Origin: Eustoma russellianum
Taxonomy: Eukaryota; Streptophyta; Magnoliopsida; Gentianales; Gentianaceae
DNA: 64,000 nucleotides
Direction: 5' to 3'
Assembly (NCBI GenBank): GCA_036186865.1
Contig: AP025055.1
Location: 8,655,776-8,719,775, forward strand
Below the pieces are notes generated by a model. The model saw only the letters and a program-made list of their open reading frames with translations, made no database searches and was not told the DNA's origin. The first letter of the stretch is position 1, and each line of letters starts with the position of its first letter. Made by a program: the position numbers and the translations under genes. Of the stretch, positions 59,303 to 64,000 are shown in pieces.

Positions 59303-59987
59303 TGTAGGATCTGAAAGGCACCACTAGAAGGGGATGTGAATAGTGGGTACGGAAAATATGGTTTTTTAAAATTAGTTTTTGAACCAAAAACTCATACTTC
59401 TGAAAACAGTTTCTGTTTCAGGACCAGTTTTAAAAACGTTTTTAAAAATAGGTTGTAGGTCTTCAAAAATTCTGAACTTTTGATAAAACTTAGCCTCAGA
59501 TGTTTATGAGTGTCTCCTAAAAATTTCAGATTTAAATTCAACCTTTAAACCCTTCAAAAATCGTTGGTGGTCAGATTGCGGGAATCTGCCAGAAACGGTA
59601 GACTGTATTGAAAAATTAATTCCTATTTGTACACAACTCCAAAATGCTCTGAAAATTTAAAGACTAACCCCTTATAAGTAGTATTTAAGTGGGGTGAAAA
59701 CAGTTTTTGTCAAATTCTTTCGGGAAGTTAGTCAAATACGATCAAAGTCTCAACCTTTGCAAGCCTGAAAATCAGACTGCACTAGTCTCAAAACTTTGGA
59801 ACGTTTGGGTGACTTATACTTATCCAAAGGGTTGAAACCTGCACCAAAAGAAACCTTGAAACGTGTGGCTACGTTTCCTGAAAGGTTCGTGATGTTTGAA
59901 ATTCGTTTAACTATTTTTACAAACGTGATTAAAAACAGTAAACAGTGCTGAAACAGAAATCAGTATTGAAAGTAATGACACCAAGAA

Positions 59988-62900
59988 TTTTATGTAGAGA
60001 AAAAAGGGTTTGAGTGGATTTTCAAATACATGATTTAAATGTGCACAAAAACGAACATAGCATAAACGTGCATGATATATATACAATGTATGGCATCATA
60101 CATTGCTATTACTTGCCTTATTTAGTTTATATATTATGTTGCCGTACTAACAGCCATGAGCGTTAAAGCTTACATCATATGGCAAACATTTGTTGTGTTA
60201 TACTATTTTCAGGTGCCACCATTAATGAACTAAACTAGTTCATTAAGTGAAGTCTTAGTTTAATAAACTAAGTAGTTCATTAAGAAAGCCACATTTGGAA
60301 AAGGCACAAAGGCAACAAAGCTAAGGAAGGAAAGTTTTCTCCTCCTCCCCATTCTTAATTACACACGCCAATATACATATATATTACACAGAGTTTTCAG
60401 ATTTTTTGAAAAAAGCACAATACACAATGTATTCCAACGTACTACCGACACGTTATATATTTTAACGTACGTACGTTAACGTCACACCAACTATACTTAA
60501 CTCATATTTATGAGTATATTCAGGTCTTATATCATATGATATAAGATATGGTGATGACAAATTAAATACGACACGATAAAAGGTTCTAAACTGAAAATTG
60601 TCGTATCGGACGAATACCGAAACTTCGCCAACGTGTCACGTACTTGCCATAAATAAATGGTCAGCCCCTATACTTCAAAAATCATCATAAATTTCGTGGC
60701 CTACATGATATTTTCAGCCAAAAATACTTTCCATGTTGGCACACACAAATTACTCCACATTAAGGTCAAAATGTGAAGATTCCAAGTTTAATTTTGTCAC
60801 ATGCTAATGGTACCACTTTAAAACCAGCCAAGTGCTTATATTTAAGTATATATTATATATATTATGTATAACATAATATATATAACATGTGCAAAATTTG
60901 GAATTTAAATTAGAGAAAATCGGGGTAATCGATAAATATCAAAAATTCGGTTTTCTACGCACATAATATGGAACGTTTTTTCTTATACATCATGTGACAC
61001 GTATCTAGACACTTTTTACATATGATATACATCTTAAAGTGTTCTAGAAAATTAAATTAAGGGCTGATTGGAATATTACATGTGGTGTATTATTAAATGT
61101 GCACTATTTACAAGTTAGCAAAAATAAATTTCAGCACATGTATACATATCATCTAACGCCCCTACAGCTGATTTGGAGCACATTTGAAGCTTTATTGCAT
61201 CTTGATTGTCAAGGATCAATCATACAATATTGGTAAATTGAAGAGAGAAGCTACAAATGGTAAGAATTCAAATATATCTCACTTATGTCACATGCTGAAA
61301 ATTTTCAGCATGTTGAAACAAGGCTGGCCGAGTTTTTGCTATTCAATGTGACATATTTTGTCATCTCTCAATTAAGTGATTGATTAGAAGAAGATATGGT
61401 AAGGTTTTGAATATTATTTAAAATAAATAAATGGTGATATTCTACATATCACATGCTAAAAAATTTTTCAGCATGTGTACAAGTTATATGGCCGAATTGA
61501 AGGCTTATTTGTGTCCAAGTTCATTTCTTAATTGGTAGCAATACTTACCACAAATTGTTGATTCATTTTATGATGAAATTCAAAGAAAATGGTAATGATT
61601 TGAACTTTATCCCCATGATGCACATGCTGAAAATTCAGCATGGCAAGATATTATGGCCGAAATTTTAAGCATGGATTTGGAAGACTTTCTTTGTCTTGCA
61701 ATTTATGATGTATCTCTTGATTATGGAATGATTTTATGATTGATTTTTGGTACACGTTAAAGTGTATATCTCAGATTTTTTCCATGTCATCATGTTGACA
61801 AGGTTGAACCAATAAGGAGGTGCCAAGAAGCGAAGACTAAAATGATCATCCAATAAGAAGATGCCAAGTAAGCAAGGCCTTGTCACAATGATGTCTTACA
61901 CTCTCTCAAGGACTTAAAAGATAATTTTCAAGAGGGAAGGAAACCAAGGGGGGACGGCCTGCAAGCTATTTAAAAAGGAAAAGAAGAGAGCAAAACAATA
62001 ACAAGGCCAAGCATTGCAATCAAAGAGATCAAAAAGCCTAGCTCTTCTTCTCCTACATCTCTTTCTTTCTCTCTTCTTGTAAAAGCCTATTGTTTTTCAT
62101 ATCTTTCAATCTTGGATAGGCTTGAGATAAACACCATTCATATATCTTTGTAAAAGATTGATCAAGGTGTGATCAATTTCATTCTTACGAGGTGGTGGTG
62201 TTCGTGTGAATTGTACTCGTCATACAAGGTTTTGTAAGGGTTGGAGTTTAGGTGTAACTCTATCAACCCTGCGGTAAGGTGTACTGTACTGCGTGGTGTG
62301 ATAGTGTGAAACCAAGGAAGGTGTTCCCTTGAAGACTGGAGTAGGTTGTTTATAACCGAACCAGTATAAAATTCTCTGGGTGCCATTTACTTTCTGCATT
62401 TACGTTTCAGTTACTGCACTGTTTATCCTTCTTGTTTGCATCCGTAAAAATAGTAAACGATTTTCAAAAATTACGAATATTTCCAGAAACATACTTACAC
62501 ATTCTAGGGTTAATTTGGCACAAGTTTCAACCCTTTTGGACAATTATAAGTCAATCAAACGTCAAAAGTTCTGAGACTAGTGCAGTCTGATTTTCAGACT
62601 TGCAAAGGTTGAGACTTTGATTGTGGTTGACCTACTTCCCAAAAGAATTTTGCAAAACTGTTTCAACCCAATTAAATATATATAAGGAGTTAGTGGTTAA
62701 AGTTTCAGAGCATTTGGACATACATAAAAAATAGGAATTAATTTTTCGAAACCATCTACCGTTTCTGGCAGATTCGCACAATCTGATTACCAACGGTTTT
62801 TGAAGGGGTTAAAGGTTGAATTTTAATTTGAAATTTTTAGGGGACCCTCATAACATCTGAGGCTAAGGTCTCTCAAAATTTCAGAATTTTTGGAGACCTC

Positions 62901-63056
62901 TAACCTGGTTTTAAAAACGTTTTCAAACAGGTCCTGAAAACAGAATCTGTTTTCAGAAGTTGAATTGGTTAGGTTTAAAGAAATTTTAAAAACCATACTT
63001 TCCGCACCACCTATTCAACCCCCCTTCTAGTGGTGCCTTGCAGATCCTACATTTTA
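59988..63056 (+). mobile_element. solo LTR of the element 2 subfamily, inserted in element 7
   Basis: 59993-63051 (3059 bp) starts TGTAGAGAAAAAAGGG and ends GCAGATCCTACA, flanked by TTTTA on both sides (59988-59992, 63052-63056). No primer site follows. The host LTR joins cleanly when it is removed (CACCAAGAATTTTA-TACTGGTTCGG). It is antiparallel to its host LTR of the same family. Confidence 0.94.
61290..61642 (+). repeat. three palindromes in the solo LTR
   Basis: 61290-61313 has twelve-base arms ACATGCTGAAAA facing their complement. 61450-61476 is a longer-looped version. 61623-61642 has nine-base arms around AA. All three are followed within about 25 bp by GGCCGA. Confidence 0.92.
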
Positions 63057-63768
63057 TACTGGTTCGGTTATCAACAACCTAGTCCAGTCTTCGAGGAACA
63101 CCTTCCTCGGTTCACACTAATCACACAATACAAAAACACCTTACCACAGGGTTGATGGAGTTACACACCAACTCCAACCCTTTACAAACCTTGTACGTGA
63201 ATACAATTGTCACGAACACCACCACCTTGCAAGATTGAAGATTGATCACACCTTGATCAATCTTTTACAAAGATAGATAATGTATGATGGTCTAAAATAA
63301 GCCTATTCAAGAATATGAATGTAAGTACAATAGGCTTTTAGGAAGAAGAAAGAAAGAGAGTGTAGAAGAAGAAGGCTAGAACACTTTTGATCTTTGAATT
63401 TGCAACTCTTGTTCTTGTTTTTGTTTGCTCTTCTTCTCTCCATTTTAATCATCATGGCCGCCCCCTTGGTGTTCTCCCCCTCTTGAAAATTGTCTTCTAA
63501 GTCCTTGGAAGAATGTGTGGCATCATTGTGACATGATCTTGCTTGGCACCTCCTCATTGGATGATCATTTAACTTTTGCTTACTTGGCACTCATTGATTG
63601 GTTGAATGTTGTCATCACTTGATGACTTGGAAAATCTGAGAATTTCACTAAAAACATGTGCCAAAATCATCATAAAATAGTTGCCATAATTCATAAGATT
63701 ATCACCCAAATCAAGCAAGATAAAATTTCTCCAAACAAGGTGACAAATTCGGCCATAATGAATACTTG

Positions 63769-63964
63769 ACATGCTGAAATTTCAGCATGTGATACATGGT
63801 GATATAATTCAAATTATTTCCAAATTTTCTTTTATTTTTCTTTTAAAATAAATCACCAATTAGTAGAAGATAATTTCATCTTTTATGGAATAAAACTAGA
63901 CACTAACAAGGCCTCAAAAATGCCTAGATACATTGCACACATGCTGAAATTTTCATCATGTGTG
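63769..63964 (-). repeat. two palindromes in element 7 LTR
   Basis: 63769-63790 is perfect (11-base arms). 63936-63964 has 14-base arms with a mismatch (ATCATG instead of AGCATG). Confidence 0.9.
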
Positions 63965-64000
63965 ATATTCATGAATATCACTTTCTTTATTCCATAAAAT

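Larger units (their letters stand above)
59303..64000 (-). mobile_element. element 7: TR-GAG-like LTR, minus strand, runs off the window
   Basis: Starts TGTAGGATCTGAAAGGCACC, the reverse complement of the element 2 LTR end, and continues to 59987. After the nested solo LTR it resumes at 63057 (TACTGGTTCGGTTATCAACA) and runs past 64000. It inserted in the element 5 LTR; the left flank is CCCGC. Whether it is a 3' LTR or another solo LTR cannot be seen. Confidence 0.88.

Overview
This window looks like a flowering-plant nuclear genome and is essentially one deep nest of transposable elements. I found no convincing host gene and no RNA gene. The evidence for a plant is the element set: Copia and Gypsy LTR retrotransposons primed by initiator methionine tRNA (TGGTATCAGAGC-type primer sites), large non-coding Gypsy derivatives, a MULE (Mutator-like) transposase relic and a LINE with the GATGAT-type tail usual for plant RTE elements. 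Every coding region is broken by stops, frameshifts, deletions or insertions. I cannot name the species.

Layout. Bases 1-4300 hold poorly classified LTR-retrotransposon remnants. A MULE transposase relic on the minus strand is split into 4320-4953 and 21630-22597 by element 1 (4959-21624, target duplication ATCTC). Element 1 is a gag-only Copia-type element (TR-GAG-like). Its 5' LTR contains a TGTTAG...CTAACA solo LTR (6135-7545, TTAGT). Its 3' LTR contains a Gypsy-type LTR (14008-21597, TTCTA), which itself contains an oppositely oriented Gypsy-type LTR (14452-19089).

Element 4 is a 5'-truncated non-coding Gypsy derivative on the plus strand, spanning 22598-54218. Its internal region contains a LINE fragment (24472-33605). 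That LINE contains element 2, a second gag-only Copia (TSD GCTTT), and the pair has been rearranged by an inversion of about 4.7 kb (about 28818-33510). The 3' LTR of element 4 was hit twice: by element 3, a Sirevirus-like Copia on the minus strand with an extra env-like ORF (34051-44349, AGAGG), and by element 6, a non-coding Gypsy derivative on the minus strand (45813-53327, GCAGC/GCAGG).

Element 5 (54219-59302, minus) is a Gypsy chromovirus-like element with gag, protease, RNase H and integrase but no reverse transcriptase domain. Its LTR is cut at 59303 by element 7, a minus-strand LTR of the same family as element 2, which contains an opposite-strand solo LTR (59993-63051, TTTTA).

The elements fall into partner sets. 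Elements 1, 2 and 7 lack pol and would have needed enzymes from an autonomous Copia such as a Sirevirus. Elements 4 and 6 lack all coding capacity and share primer site, LTR termini and a leader repeat with element 5. The most notable signals are the inversion proven by an inverted target duplication, a family of perfect palindromes repeated inside one LTR subfamily, and repeated polypurine tracts in three Copia elements.
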